Below are positions 7,577 to 16,012 of a DNA stretch of 57,371 bases, in pieces (position 1 is the first letter of the stretch; each line of letters begins with the position of its first letter). Below the pieces are notes generated by a model. That model searched no databases. It was not told the origin of the DNA and worked only from the letters and a program-made list of their open reading frames with translations. The stretch comes from DASPLH01 sp035627675 (GTDB lineage Bacteria > Acidobacteriota > Terriglobia > Terriglobales > Acidobacteriaceae). The stretch lies in NCBI GenBank assembly GCA_035627675.1, contig DASPLH010000173.1:1-57371 (forward strand), in the 5' to 3' direction. The position numbers were made by a program, and so were the translations under genes.

Positions 7577-8383
7577 TCAGCGTTGTACCGGCGGCGTGGA
7601 ATGGCATCTCTGGCAATCCATCAGCGGGAACGCCACGGTGTTGTGGCACGCGCCGCACGACTTGCCTTCGAAAATGCTGACCATCGTGTATCGTGAGGCG
7701 CCTTTCTTGACGCCCATGAAGATCTCCGGATGGCACAGTTCGCAGCCGTTCCAGACCGTATGTTTTTTGTGGGAGAAGATGATGTCCGGCATGCCGGCGA
7801 GCTTCGCGTCGAGAGCGAAGTCCTGCTGGATGCTCAGGGACTTCCTCTTGATCGATAGCCCTTTGACGAAGTCCGCCGGCTGGATGATGCCGAGCTCCTC
7901 TGCCTGTTGCCAGTCCAACCCATTGCCGAACCGCTCCTTGGGGAATGGCCTGGCGAACTGGGCGAACTCGTTCTCGAGCTTGAGGGGCTTGCCCGAGGAG
8001 TGACAGCGTTCGCACCGCGCCGCGTCGTCCGCGGTCGCGTTCTTCGAACACGCCTCGAACACGGGGCGTCCTTCCGACAGCATCTTGCCGTTGTGACAAG
8101 CGCCGCAGTAGTACCCCCGCATGTTGTCCGCGGCCTTGATCGCGGTTTCGCCGGTCTTCATGGCGAAGCCGATATCGACATGGCAGACCCTGCAACTGAA
8201 TCTCGCGCGATGGAACCAGTGCTCGAAAACCACCGGCGCGAGCCCGGTCCTGGTGGAGCCGCTGCCAAGGACGACGCGCCCGAATTCGTACGGTAGCGGA
8301 CGCTTCTTCTTGAAGCTCTGTGGGAGCGAAGGTGAGGCGAGCACCAGGATCAGTGCGAAGGCTGCGAGTATCCTTGCATTCAT
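7577..8383 (-). CDS. Periplasmic hexaheme cytochrome c (two triheme c7-like domains)
   Basis: A 268-residue protein beginning at an ATG preceded by a strong GGAGG. A signal peptide (MNARILAAFALILVLASPSLPQ) precedes six CxxCH motifs: CRVCH, CGACH, CERCH, CELCH, CGACH, CQRCH. The two triheme blocks match the first six hemes of the downstream decaheme protein almost step for step (HWFHRARFSCRVCHVDIGFAM; FSHKKHTVWNGCELCHPEIF), so the two genes arose by duplication. Distal His residues near each motif (HWFH, HKKH) are available for bis-His ligation, as in c3/c7 cytochromes. It heads a three-gene operon. An in-frame upstream ATG at 8440 would place extra residues before the signal peptide and is unlikely. 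Confidence 0.92.
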   Translation of the reverse strand: MNARILAAFALILVLASPSLPQSFKKKRPLPYEFGRVVLGSGSTRTGLAPVVFEHWFHRARFSCRVCHVDIGFAMKTGETAIKAADNMRGYYCGACHNGKMLSEGRPVFEACSKNATADDAARCERCHSSGKPLKLENEFAQFARPFPKERFGNGLDWQQAEELGIIQPADFVKGLSIKRKSLSIQQDFALDAKLAGMPDIIFSHKKHTVWNGCELCHPEIFMGVKKGASRYTMVSIFEGKSCGACHNTVAFPLMDCQRCHSTPPVQR

Positions 8384-8983
8384 CGACAACCTCCTCGGAG
8401 GTGACGTGAACTGCATGTACCGCGTGCGCAGACTCCACACCGTCAGGACGGGAGCGCGCTATGGAACGCAGCAGGTGGATCGAAGGTCAGACGACGCCTG
8501 CGACGAATCGATGCCGTGACAGGCCCTTGTAGCAGAAGAGTCAAATAAAGGCGGTGGCGCGCATCACGCCTGGAAGTGACAAGCAAAACGAATCGAATGC
8601 TGAACCCATGGCGCGAACCGTGCGGCTCCCCGGAAACCGGAGCTATCTTTGTGAACTCCGTGGGCATGCTGGTGCTCGCATGGGTGTTCCTTGTGCCGGG
8701 ACACTGGTACCGTGCCATTCCTGTACTCGCAGCGTTTGTCGGCCTCGCCTACGTAGACGCGAAGCTTCGGCGCGATGTTGGGAGCGCGGCTTGCGCTCCT
8801 AATCGCAAGCTGCTCGGCGCAGCAGAGAACCGACTGCGTAGGAGTTGTTGCTCAATCCGAAAGAGTTGGTGCAACGAGTGGACTCACCGCTGACCTGCGC
8901 GGCGGGACGAACGCAGTGACCGACGCGCCGCATGCTGGCGACGCGTCGCTGCGTTCGTGCTCTTGGAACGGCCGTACGTGCAT
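8384..8983. other. Intergenic region with one doubtful small membrane ORF
   Basis: About 600 bp between the cytochrome operon start and the end of the ferritin-like gene. It looks less GC-rich than its surroundings and should contain the operon promoter near 8400-8520. The only candidate gene is the short plus-strand frame described separately; the rest shows nothing I can name. Confidence 0.5.
8597..8893 (+). CDS. Doubtful small membrane protein
   Basis: A 98-residue frame whose middle part (VGMLVLAWVFLVPGHWYRAIPVLAAFVGLAYVDAKLRRD) could form one or two membrane helices with a basic cytoplasmic end. The C-terminal third is Cys/Arg-rich and does not look like folded protein, so the frame may be a decayed gene or chance. 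No clear ribosome-binding site is seen. I do not recognise a family. Confidence 0.25.
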   Translation: MLNPWREPCGSPETGAIFVNSVGMLVLAWVFLVPGHWYRAIPVLAAFVGLAYVDAKLRRDVGSAACAPNRKLLGAAENRLRRSCCSIRKSWCNEWTHR

Positions 8984-9808
8984 TCAAGCAGCATTGATTC
9001 TGCCGTTGACTCCTTCGGGGAAGAACCCACCCCGGGTTGTCCCTCCGCCGTAAACGATCCTGAGCACCTCACTCGTACTGCGAGGAATCGCAAGCGCCAT
9101 GGCGTCCAGGAAGAAGGGACGCTCGGGCGTGGGAGGAACATCTTTGCTGTCAACTGCAGGAACAGTCATCCCGAACCGAATAAGCGTAACTCGGAGGGCT
9201 CCTGAGTGCTGAGACTCTGCCGAGAGAATACGAGCGGCAGCGTCCAAGTACGTTTTGTTTTGGATCAAGGCTGCCGCACCTGCATAGGCACTGACACCTA
9301 CATCTTCGAACGCACGCGCCAGTCTCAGGAAACTTGTCCAATTCGCGAAGGGATCTCCGAGAGCGGCGAGGTTTATTGTGGGCTTTTTGACCGCCGCAGA
9401 TCCCAGGGCGCCGCGCAGAAACCTTACATGGTCCTGTTCGTCACGCTTCAGCGCGGACAGGATATAGGCAATGGGAGAAGAAGAGACGTTGGGAATCCGA
9501 TGAACGCCCGTGGTCGGTCCTTCCACGGCGGAGCTGGGGATCACGCCCTGTCCCGCTATGGTGGTCCCGTCAGAAGCGGCGGTATAAAACTCCGCTTCCA
9601 GATACTCGAGGTTGAGGGCAAAATTCAGGATGTCAACGTCTGTGATTGTGGAAGTTTGCGCCTGGGCTGACTCAACCAACGAGCCCACTATGGTGCTGCT
9701 AAGCACACCTGCGCCAACGACACCTACCCCGGTCAAACCCAAACGTCTCGCGAAGTCCCTTCGCGTGGTGGGACTGCTTACCAGCGATTGCAAGAACTCA
9801 GACTTCAT
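8984..9808 (-). CDS. Tat-exported ferritin-like domain protein
   Basis: A 274-residue protein starting at an ATG with AGAGGAA upstream. The N-terminus carries a twin-arginine signal (TTRRDFARRLGLTGVG followed by a hydrophobic run to VESAQA). The mature part is a four-helix bundle of the Ferritin_2 type (PF13668): metal-ligand candidates are the Glu residues in LEYLEAEFY, the ExxH in RDEQDHV, the Glu in FEDVGVSAY and the ExxH in AESQHSGALR. Related proteins include desiccation-associated PCC13-62 proteins and fungal/bacterial stress proteins; the metal and reaction are not established. It follows the cytochrome operon in the same orientation but is separated from it by 600 bp, so co-transcription is unlikely. 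Confidence 0.86.
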   Translation of the reverse strand: MKSEFLQSLVSSPTTRRDFARRLGLTGVGVVGAGVLSSTIVGSLVESAQAQTSTITDVDILNFALNLEYLEAEFYTAASDGTTIAGQGVIPSSAVEGPTTGVHRIPNVSSSPIAYILSALKRDEQDHVRFLRGALGSAAVKKPTINLAALGDPFANWTSFLRLARAFEDVGVSAYAGAAALIQNKTYLDAAARILSAESQHSGALRVTLIRFGMTVPAVDSKDVPPTPERPFFLDAMALAIPRSTSEVLRIVYGGGTTRGGFFPEGVNGRINAA

Positions 9809-9931
9809 GGCTGTTCCTCTAGGTCGTGGTGATGGTTGATTGGCAAGGGTGATCTCTCGGATGCCGGGCCGGGCGGCTACTAGCAACCCCTTACTTCTGC
9901 TCAGCTCAGCTCCCGCGCGTGCGGTCGTGCA

Positions 9932-10855
9932 ATGTCGCTCCGGATTCGGAGAGCAACCCCGTTCCGCAGATTGATGCCGCCCGCCCGGAGCCACGTTGCG
10001 GTATCTGGACAATCGGCATCGAAACTAAAGTTTCTGCGAAGGTTTGCCCATCCAAGCACCCCGGCAGTACGCAAAAAGGCTCTGATTGATGTCACTTTTT
10101 GGGAGTCCGATGTGGTTCCGCTTTCGTCTCGCCAACAGCAAGTTGCTTCCTTAGTCGCCGCTGGTTACTCCAATCGCGACATTGCCACTGAGTTGAATGT
10201 GACGGAACAGATAGTCAAGAACGTGGTCCATTCACTTTTTGATCGGATCGGTGTTTGGAACCGGGTCGAACTCGCGAATTACTTTTCGCAATCAAGTTCG
10301 CCAGACGAAGTGGCAATAGCGCAAAGTCGAATTGAAAGCGATCGCCTCGCCGAACTGCGTCGGCTGAATATCTTGGACAGCAGTGCGGAACGCATCTTTG
10401 ATGAGCTGGCGCTGATCGCGGCGAATATCTTCAATGTTCCGATTGCCGTCGTCGCATTCGCCGATTCGAACCGTATCTGGTTTAAATCCAAGGTAGGGCT
10501 CAGTGCTTCAGAAGTGCCGCGCGAGATCACTATTTGCCATTCCACCATCCAGCAATCGAAGGTGTTCGTTGTGAACGACGCGCTCGACGATCAACGCTTC
10601 TCTTGCAATCCTTTGGTCGTTGCCGAGCCGAAGGTGCGGTTTTATGCTTCCGCCCCGATTTTGACCGAGGCTGGGTACGCGCTGGGAGTGGTTTGCATCG
10701 TTGACCGCGTAGCTCGGAACTTCACACCGACGCAAGCCGCGGTCCTCCAATCGCTGGCGCGGGTCGCGCGCGAGCAGATCAACCTCAGGAGTCAACTTGC
10801 AGCTCTGAAAGACTCCGAGATCGCCGACGCAGGAGCCCAGGGACTCGCTGCTTGA
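9932..10855 (+). CDS. LuxR-type HTH plus GAF domain regulator
   Basis: A 307-residue protein. Residues 60-118 form a LuxR/NarL-type HTH (LSSRQQQVASLVAAGYSNRDIATELNVTEQIVKNVVHSLFDRIGVWNRVELANYF). A GAF domain follows at about 138-290 (LNILDSSAERIFDELALIAANIFNVPIAVVAFAD ... ICHSTIQQSKVFVVNDA ... FYASAPILTEAGYALGVVCIVD). HTH before GAF is the reverse of the usual order. The first 55 residues are Arg-rich and uncertain, so translation may begin further in. Base composition and codon use look more AT-rich than in neighbouring genes. The stop lies 7 bp before a tRNA-Met 3' fragment, so the present 3' end may have been set by a recombination event. Target genes are unknown. Confidence 0.75.
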   Translation: MSLRIRRATPFRRLMPPARSHVAVSGQSASKLKFLRRFAHPSTPAVRKKALIDVTFWESDVVPLSSRQQQVASLVAAGYSNRDIATELNVTEQIVKNVVHSLFDRIGVWNRVELANYFSQSSSPDEVAIAQSRIESDRLAELRRLNILDSSAERIFDELALIAANIFNVPIAVVAFADSNRIWFKSKVGLSASEVPREITICHSTIQQSKVFVVNDALDDQRFSCNPLVVAEPKVRFYASAPILTEAGYALGVVCIVDRVARNFTPTQAAVLQSLARVAREQINLRSQLAALKDSEIADAGAQGLAA

Positions 10856-10861
10856 CCAGCA

Positions 10862-10903
10862 CATAATCCGTCGGTCAGTGGTTCGAGTCCACTCGCGCCA
10901 CCA
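10862..10903 (+). pseudogene. Duplicated 3' half of tRNA-Met (anticodon to CCA)
   Basis: Forty-two bases starting at CAT of the anticodon and running through the T arm (GTTCGAGTCCAC) to CCA are nearly identical to the intact tRNA-Met at 11911-11987, with one substitution and one missing base in the acceptor stem. No 5' half is present upstream, so this is not a functional tRNA. It lies on the opposite strand from the intact gene. Such 3' fragments are typical scars of site-specific integration into a tRNA gene. Confidence 0.85.
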
Positions 10904-11219
10904 GTACACCAAAACTCACGACAGGGTCGCTCATAGGTGCTTCCATGAGCACTGATAACGGAGAAGATCAAAAGCTTACGGAGGCAAGAATCCGGCAAAG
11001 TGCGGCGGAATCCGCAAGACCCCATTAAGGCCGTCAGCGGCTGCACTCGAATTGCTAACTGCACGGCCAACCACTGAGGTACGACCGCATCACTGTGCGC
11101 ATTGCGACCGGGAGGGGCAGCTCACATTCCAGGTTTTCCGCGCAGCTCACCATCCCTGGTTGTCAGCACATCGCGCTCGCCAAAGAACAACCCTACAAGT
11201 CCATCAAAGGAGTAGTTCC
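10904..11219. other. Non-coding gap of 316 bp
   Basis: Nothing recognisable as a gene. The stretch contains the leader of the small secreted protein gene, ending in AAAGGAG at 11207-11213, and otherwise looks like relic sequence next to the tRNA fragment. Confidence 0.4.
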
Positions 11220-11645
11220 ATGTTGACGATGAAGTCAGGGGTCAGAGTGGTTCTTCTGCTGCTGGTGTTTCTATGCGCCAGCACCTCGCTAAACGCGCAG
11301 AGCGGACTGCTGAACAGTCCCAATGCGCACACGTTCGTGTTCGATTGCGGAGCAGCCGGGCAGTTCACGACCATCACTCCGTCGCGTCCTACGCCCGCCC
11401 TGCTCGACGTCAGCAGCGGGAGCGTGTTTCTCATCGCCTCTGCTACTTCGATCTTCGTAGATCCCAGCACGGGCCAGACAGTTTTCACCATCACTGAGCC
11501 GTACGGAGCCGGGCATGGGAACGCCAGCGGAATTCAGGGCGATCTCATCACTTGTACCTCCGAGCCCGAGGCGATCAATGTTCCGCCATTCGGGGACGTG
11601 TCGGCCACCTTGGTCGTGACGGCGTTCCCGACGCCACGAGACTAG
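11220..11645 (+). CDS. Small secreted protein of unknown function
   Basis: A 141-residue product with a clean signal peptide (MKSGVRVVLLLLVFLCASTSLNAQ) and AAAGGAG eight bases before the ATG. The mature protein is about 115 residues, rich in Thr, Ser, Val and Phe and predicted to be beta-strand, with two Cys residues (VFDCGAAG and LITCTSEPE) that could form a disulfide in the periplasm. No family recognised. It sits alone between the tRNA fragment and the intact tRNA-Met, in a patch less GC-rich than the flanks. Confidence 0.65.
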   Translation: MLTMKSGVRVVLLLLVFLCASTSLNAQSGLLNSPNAHTFVFDCGAAGQFTTITPSRPTPALLDVSSGSVFLIASATSIFVDPSTGQTVFTITEPYGAGHGNASGIQGDLITCTSEPEAINVPPFGDVSATLVVTAFPTPRD

Positions 11646-11910
11646 CCGGCCCGAACTGATCGTCTTTCTGGCAGGAGCAGCAGCGCGAGCTCGCGCTCTT
11701 GCACGTCAAAGAAAGCGAGCTCGCGCCTTGCACGTACCCACGGGCCGTCCCCCTATGACGATGGTGCGCGCCTCACGTCGTTCATCGTTCGTCAATCGCC
11801 TCGATGTGGTCCCTGCGCGTGCGGAATCGAGCAGCCCGAACAGGACGCGCTCCAGAGCAACCACGGGAACTTGCCGAGGTCGAGATTCGTTTCAAGGGTG
11901 ATGACTTGAT
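11646..11910. other. Intergenic region with a short direct repeat
   Basis: It contains two imperfect copies of a GCGAGCTCGCGC-CTTGCACGT unit, at about 11685-11708 and 11719-11738. No coding potential was noticed. Confidence 0.45.
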
Positions 11911-11987
<77 letters not shown>

Positions 11988-12203
11988 ATTTGGGAAGCAG
12001 GACTGCCGGGTGGCAGCCGCGAAAAAAGCTGGCGAGGAGTGCCAGCTACTTCATTCTATGGACGCTTGCCGAGAGTGTCAATTGGTGCGGGGTGGGCTGG
12101 TGCGGGGTGGCGGCCGAAGCTCCATGCTGCTGGATCAGTATCCCGAATGTGGACGCCCGCCCGGGGTTGGACGGGCGTTGTCACACCCTGTTCGGTCCCC
12201 TGG

Positions 12204-12752
12204 CTACTTCGCCTGGAAGCCTTTTCTCCGCTGTTGACTGTAGCGCGCCAGCGCGTCCTCGATCACGGGGTAGGCTGTCGCCGCCGGTTGGACTTCCTCG
12301 ACCTCGACGGCCTTGCCTTCCAGCAACTTGTAATCCTGGAAGAAGCGACGAAGCATCATCAACCGGTGCGGCGGCATTTCCGCGGCTTCGTTATAGCTAT
12401 TGAACTCCGGGTCTTTCGTCGCCACGGCGATCACCTTGTGATCCTTCTTCCCGGAGTCGACCATCGTCATCAGCCCGACCGTGCGGGCATGGATGATTGT
12501 CAGCGGCACGACCGGTTCCTGGCAGAAAACAAGCACGTCGAGCGGATCGTCATCTTCGGCCAGCGTCTGCGGGATGAAGCCGTAGTTCGCCGGGTAGTAC
12601 ACGGCGGAGTACAGGATGCGGTCCAGGCGGATCAGTCCGCTTTGCTTGTCGAGTTCGTACTTGACGCTGGATCCGAAGGGGATCTCGATGACGGCGTCGA
12701 ATTCGGTGGGGATGTGTTCGCCAGGGGAGATGTCGTGCCAAGCGTGGATCAT
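12204..12752 (-). CDS. ppa: Inorganic pyrophosphatase
   Basis: This 182-residue cytoplasmic enzyme is a family I soluble pyrophosphatase, hydrolysing PPi to two phosphates with Mg2+. Visible family features are the N-terminal VIEIPFGSSVKYELDK segment, YPANYGFIPQTLAEDDDPLDVLV (with the EDDDPLDVL metal-binding Asp cluster near residues 66-73), the DSGKKDHKVIAV strand and the C-terminal FFQDYKLLEGK helix. AGAGGAA stands before the ATG at 12752. It diverges from murJ across about 150 bp that should hold both promoters. Length is normal for the family. Confidence 0.95.
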   Translation of the reverse strand: MIHAWHDISPGEHIPTEFDAVIEIPFGSSVKYELDKQSGLIRLDRILYSAVYYPANYGFIPQTLAEDDDPLDVLVFCQEPVVPLTIIHARTVGLMTMVDSGKKDHKVIAVATKDPEFNSYNEAAEMPPHRLMMLRRFFQDYKLLEGKAVEVEEVQPAATAYPVIEDALARYSQQRRKGFQAK

Positions 12753-12899
12753 GGATTCCTCTTTCCTCAAGGTAAACATTCTACCGGGACGATGCGGAAT
12801 CGTGGGGCGCGTGCGTCCGGGCGGAACCAGTAAACAGCGGTCGAGAAGTTGCCGTGTAGAATCGCGTTTACGAACTACACCGGAGAGCGAGATTCGCCG

Positions 12900-14480
12900 T
12901 TGGCCGAGAGCGCAGCGAACAAGCCAACAACGGGCCGAGCGGCGGCCGCCATGGTCGCAGCCGGCATTTTTCTCAGTCGCATCGCCGGACTGATCCGCGA
13001 CCGCGTCTTCGCTCACTACTTCGGCAATTCGGATGCCGCCGACGCCTTTCGCGCAGCGTTCCGCATCCCCAACTTCCTTCAGAACCTCTTCGGCGAAGGC
13101 GTGCTCTCGGCGTCTTTCATTCCGGTCTATGCGCGACTGCGCGCGGAGAGGGACGACCGCGAAGCTTCCCAACTGGCAGAGGTTGTGTTCGCGCTGCTCT
13201 TCCTGACGGCATCGCTGATCGTTGCCGTGGGCATCGTCACGACTCCGTGGCTGATCGACGCCATCGCGCCGGGATTCCGGGGCGAGAAGCGCGAGCTGAC
13301 GATCACGCTCGTCCGAATCCTGTTCCCCGGGGCGGGCCTGCTGGTGTTCTCCGCCTGGTGTCTCGGAGTCCTGAACAGCCACCGCCGGTTCTTCCTCTCC
13401 TACGCCGCCCCGATCATCTGGAACGCCGCGATCATCATCGCCTTCCTGTGGCGTGGAGGGCTGGTCGACAGCTACGCGCTTGCGCGTGTGGTCGCCTGGG
13501 GATCCGTAGCCGGCAGCGCTTTGCAATTCGGAGTGCAACTGCCGATCGTGCTGAAGCTGCTGTGGCCGTTGCGCGTCCGCCTGCATCTGGGGCAGCACGT
13601 GCGCACGGTCATCCGGAACTTCTTCCCTGCGTTTGTCGCGCGCGGTGTAGTTCAGATCAGCGCTTACATCGACGCGCTGCTGGCGAGTTTCCTTCCTACC
13701 GGTGCAGTCGCTGCGCTGTCCTATGCGCAGACGTTGTACACGTTGCCGGTGAGCCTGTTCGGAATGAGCGTGTCCGCCGCCGAACTTCCCGCGATGTCGA
13801 GCGCGCTGGGAACCGCCGAAGAGGTTGCACGCGTGCTGCGCGAGCGGATCGCGCGCGGCATCGAGAAGGTGTCGTACTTCGTCGTGCCCTCGGCCGCCGC
13901 CTTCTTCTTCCTGGGCGATGTGGTGGTGGCGACCATCTACCGCACCGGCGTCTTCGGGCGAGCCGATGTGGTGTATGTCTGGGGAGTGCTGGCGGGCTCC
14001 AGCGTAGGTCTGTTGGCTTCCACCATCGGACGCCTCTATTCCTCGGCCTTTTATGCGCTGCGCGACACGCGGACTCCGTTGAAGTTCGCGACCCTGCGAG
14101 TCTTCCTCACTCTCGCGCTGGGATACCTGTTCGCGTTTCCTCTGCCGCGGGCGGTTGGAATCGACCAGAAGTGGGGTGTCGCCGGACTGACGCTCTCGGC
14201 AGGCATTGCCGGATGGATAGAGTTCGCCATGCTGCGGAACTCGATGCACGGGCGGATCGGCATCGTGCCGTTCTCGACCTCGCGCCTGGTGAAGCTATGG
14301 ATGGCCGCCATCATCGCTGCTGCCGCGGGGTTCGGAGTCAGGCTGGTCGCGCCCGTCGAGAACGCAGTGCTCGCCGGAGTCGTGATCCTGATTCCGTATG
14401 GACTGATCTATCTGGCCATGACGCAGATCCTCGGCGTGTCCACGATCCGGGAAACCATCGGTGCACTCAGACGGAGGTAA
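12900..14480 (+). CDS. murJ: Lipid II flippase MurJ (MviN family)
   Basis: About 526 residues with 13-14 predicted membrane helices. The N-terminal signature is complete: FLSRIAGLIRDRVFAHYFG, then DAFRAAFRIPNFLQNLFGEGVLSASFIPVYA, and the middle conserved GVVQISAYIDALLASFL and ALSYAQTLYTLPVSLFGMSVSAAELP. MurJ moves lipid II across the inner membrane for peptidoglycan synthesis; conserved Arg residues at the amino end line the cavity. I prefer a TTG start at 12900, with GGAGAG upstream; an ATG at 12951 and a TTG at 12849 are also in frame. The PBP1A gene lies 30 kb away, so the gene is not in a cell-wall operon here. Confidence 0.93.
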   Translation: MAESAANKPTTGRAAAAMVAAGIFLSRIAGLIRDRVFAHYFGNSDAADAFRAAFRIPNFLQNLFGEGVLSASFIPVYARLRAERDDREASQLAEVVFALLFLTASLIVAVGIVTTPWLIDAIAPGFRGEKRELTITLVRILFPGAGLLVFSAWCLGVLNSHRRFFLSYAAPIIWNAAIIIAFLWRGGLVDSYALARVVAWGSVAGSALQFGVQLPIVLKLLWPLRVRLHLGQHVRTVIRNFFPAFVARGVVQISAYIDALLASFLPTGAVAALSYAQTLYTLPVSLFGMSVSAAELPAMSSALGTAEEVARVLRERIARGIEKVSYFVVPSAAAFFFLGDVVVATIYRTGVFGRADVVYVWGVLAGSSVGLLASTIGRLYSSAFYALRDTRTPLKFATLRVFLTLALGYLFAFPLPRAVGIDQKWGVAGLTLSAGIAGWIEFAMLRNSMHGRIGIVPFSTSRLVKLWMAAIIAAAAGFGVRLVAPVENAVLAGVVILIPYGLIYLAMTQILGVSTIRETIGALRRR

Positions 14481-14654
14481 TGCAGTGTCGTCCTGAGGGA
14501 CTCCCTCGCTGGCGCCGACGTCCTGGCACTGACGTGCCTGAACTGAACTACGATTCGTCGGGATACCGCCTTCTGTATGTTGCGCGACAGATCGGCAGTT
14601 TCTCGAGTTGAATGATCGGGAGAACAGCCCCTGCTATTTCTCCCCCAAAGCAAA

Positions 14655-14679
14655 AACACAGGCCCGGTGGACCTGTGTT
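14655..14679. terminator. Hairpin between murJ and zinc-ribbon gene
   Basis: Stem AACACAGG/CCTGTGTT with A-rich sequence before and CGTTTTG after, lying between two convergent genes. It can act as an intrinsic terminator on both strands. Confidence 0.7.
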
Positions 14680-14705
14680 CGTTTTGAAGCCTGGGTTGAG
14701 TTACG

Positions 14706-14915
14706 TCAGGCGCCGCGGACGATGCGCATCTTGCTCCAGTCGTAAGCGAACCGTCTGCCGCAGTCGAGGCACACGACGTAGTGCGTGGTCGAGATCTTCG
14801 TCGCCGGCTGCCAATCCGTGTGATGAGTCTCGTAGCTGGGCTTGTTCGCCGCAAATGGCAGGGTGGTACGAGCGTGGCGGCACCCAGTGAAAATCGACAT
14901 GAACCTCTGAAACAT
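14706..14915 (-). CDS. Small zinc-ribbon-like protein
   Basis: A 69-residue product with two candidate metal-binding pairs: C12-x-H14 (GCRHA) and C49-x2-C52 (VVCLDCGRRFAYDW). The second resembles the knuckle of a treble-clef or ribbon zinc finger. No signal peptide. The start at 14915 is supported by AAAGAG and GAGG upstream; a second ATG at 14900 preceded by AGAGG is an alternative. I do not recognise the family; small ribbons with a CxDCG knuckle often bind nucleic acid or act as adaptors. Confidence 0.6.
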   Translation of the reverse strand: MFQRFMSIFTGCRHARTTLPFAANKPSYETHHTDWQPATKISTTHYVVCLDCGRRFAYDWSKMRIVRGA

Positions 14916-15156
14916 CTCTTTACAACCTCGCGGCGCTTTGCCATGCGCACGCACCCGGATCGGGGTGAACGCTGCGCAGTACGTCGCAGAGCGGTTGCGC
15001 TCCGCGGCGTACTGCCAGGTGGAAAGCACGTGGCCAGTGGTGAACAGAGCCGCGAGAGCTTCGGCGGCGTTGCAAGCGCGGCTGGCTTGGCAACGCCGGG
15101 CCGCGATCGCGTTCTGCGGCGCCCGCTGACGGCGGCGGACTGCTCGAAGCCGGTGT
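14916..15156. other. Intergenic region of 241 bp
   Basis: No supportable gene. It lies upstream of the zinc-ribbon gene and downstream of the bactofilin gene on the same strand; the readable frames here are GC-biased shadows. Confidence 0.4.
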
Positions 15157-15675
15157 TTAGGCGCGGACGGACTCGGCCTTGGCGCCGACCGTCTCGGGCT
15201 GCGCTTCCTTGCCGCCCTTCTCGTTGCCGGGCTTGCGGATGTCGATGCCACCCTTGAAGAACGCGCCGTCTTCGATCGAGATGCGCTGCGCGATGACGTC
15301 GCCGGTGAGCGAGCCTTCGTTGCGGATCTCGACGCGGTCGCTGGCCGTGCAGTTGCCGCGGACTTTGCCCTGGACGATCACTTCGCGGGCATTGATGTTG
15401 GCGGCGATCACGCCATTGCGGCCGATCGTCACGCGGTTACCCGGCAGGTGGATCGAGCCTTCGACGCGTCCGTCGATGTACAGCGATTCAGAACCGGTGA
15501 CCTCGCCTTTGATAACGAGCGACTTGCCGATCGTGGCCTGGTCGGCCATGGCCGGCGTGGCGGCCATCGGACGCGGCGCTGGCGGCATATAGTCCTGGGT
15601 AGCGGGGGGTGTCATCGGCTGACGCTGAGGTTCAGCCGCAGGGGTGCTGGCGTTCGGAGAAGAGGGCTTCCACAT
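15157..15675 (-). CDS. Bactofilin (polymer-forming cytoskeletal protein)
   Basis: The 172-residue protein carries the bactofilin (DUF583) domain at about residues 48-145. Successive beta-helix rungs are visible: IGKSLVIKGEVTGSESLYIDGRVEGSI, NRVTIGRNGVIAANINAREVIVQGKVRGNC and DRVEIRNEGSLTGDVIAQRISIEDGAFFKGGI. The flanking tails are Pro/Ala/Gln-rich at the N-terminus and charged at the C-terminus, as usual for bactofilins. These proteins polymerise without nucleotide and scaffold cell-wall or polar functions. The ATG at 15675 with AGGATCC upstream is preferred; an upstream frame would add 16 residues. Confidence 0.92.
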   Translation of the reverse strand: MWKPSSPNASTPAAEPQRQPMTPPATQDYMPPAPRPMAATPAMADQATIGKSLVIKGEVTGSESLYIDGRVEGSIHLPGNRVTIGRNGVIAANINAREVIVQGKVRGNCTASDRVEIRNEGSLTGDVIAQRISIEDGAFFKGGIDIRKPGNEKGGKEAQPETVGAKAESVRA

Positions 15676-16012
15676 GTCGTTTCTGGATCCTTTCGTAGTA
15701 CTTGTGTGCACTCGAGTCGCCAAATCAGGTGGGCGATGTAATCAAAACAACTACCACAACTTCTGAGCTGGCTGCGTAAATCTCACATTTCAGCGTCGTG
15801 CATTTTTTGCTCGCCCGGGTGAAACATGTTTGGGTTTCGAACCTTCGACCGGACGCCCACTTCGGGGGGAAACGATTGAGTAAAAGGTAAACCCGTGCGG
15901 CAAACCTATGACACGGAATAGAACCTTAGAATGCACCTTCGTTGCTCGTAGTTCGTTGCTTAGCCCCCGGGCGACAAAACCGGAACATCCAACTACACTT
16001 TCGGCTATCGCC
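15676..16012. promoter_or_regulatory. Divergent promoter region of bactofilin and rnr
   Basis: A 337-bp gap between two divergent genes, with locally AT-rich stretches around 15735-15770 and 15870-15920, as expected for promoters. An in-frame ATG at 15908 could extend RNase R by 35 residues, but the segment has no conserved content. Confidence 0.4.

Noticed and set aside
10862..10903. Functional tRNA-Met gene on the plus strand
   Set aside because: No D arm or 5' acceptor half is present upstream, and one acceptor base is missing.
12852..14249. Very long minus-strand frame upstream of ppa overlapping murJ
   Set aside because: The first part is an antisense shadow of murJ; only the C-terminal 182 codons are pyrophosphatase, with their own ATG and ribosome-binding site.
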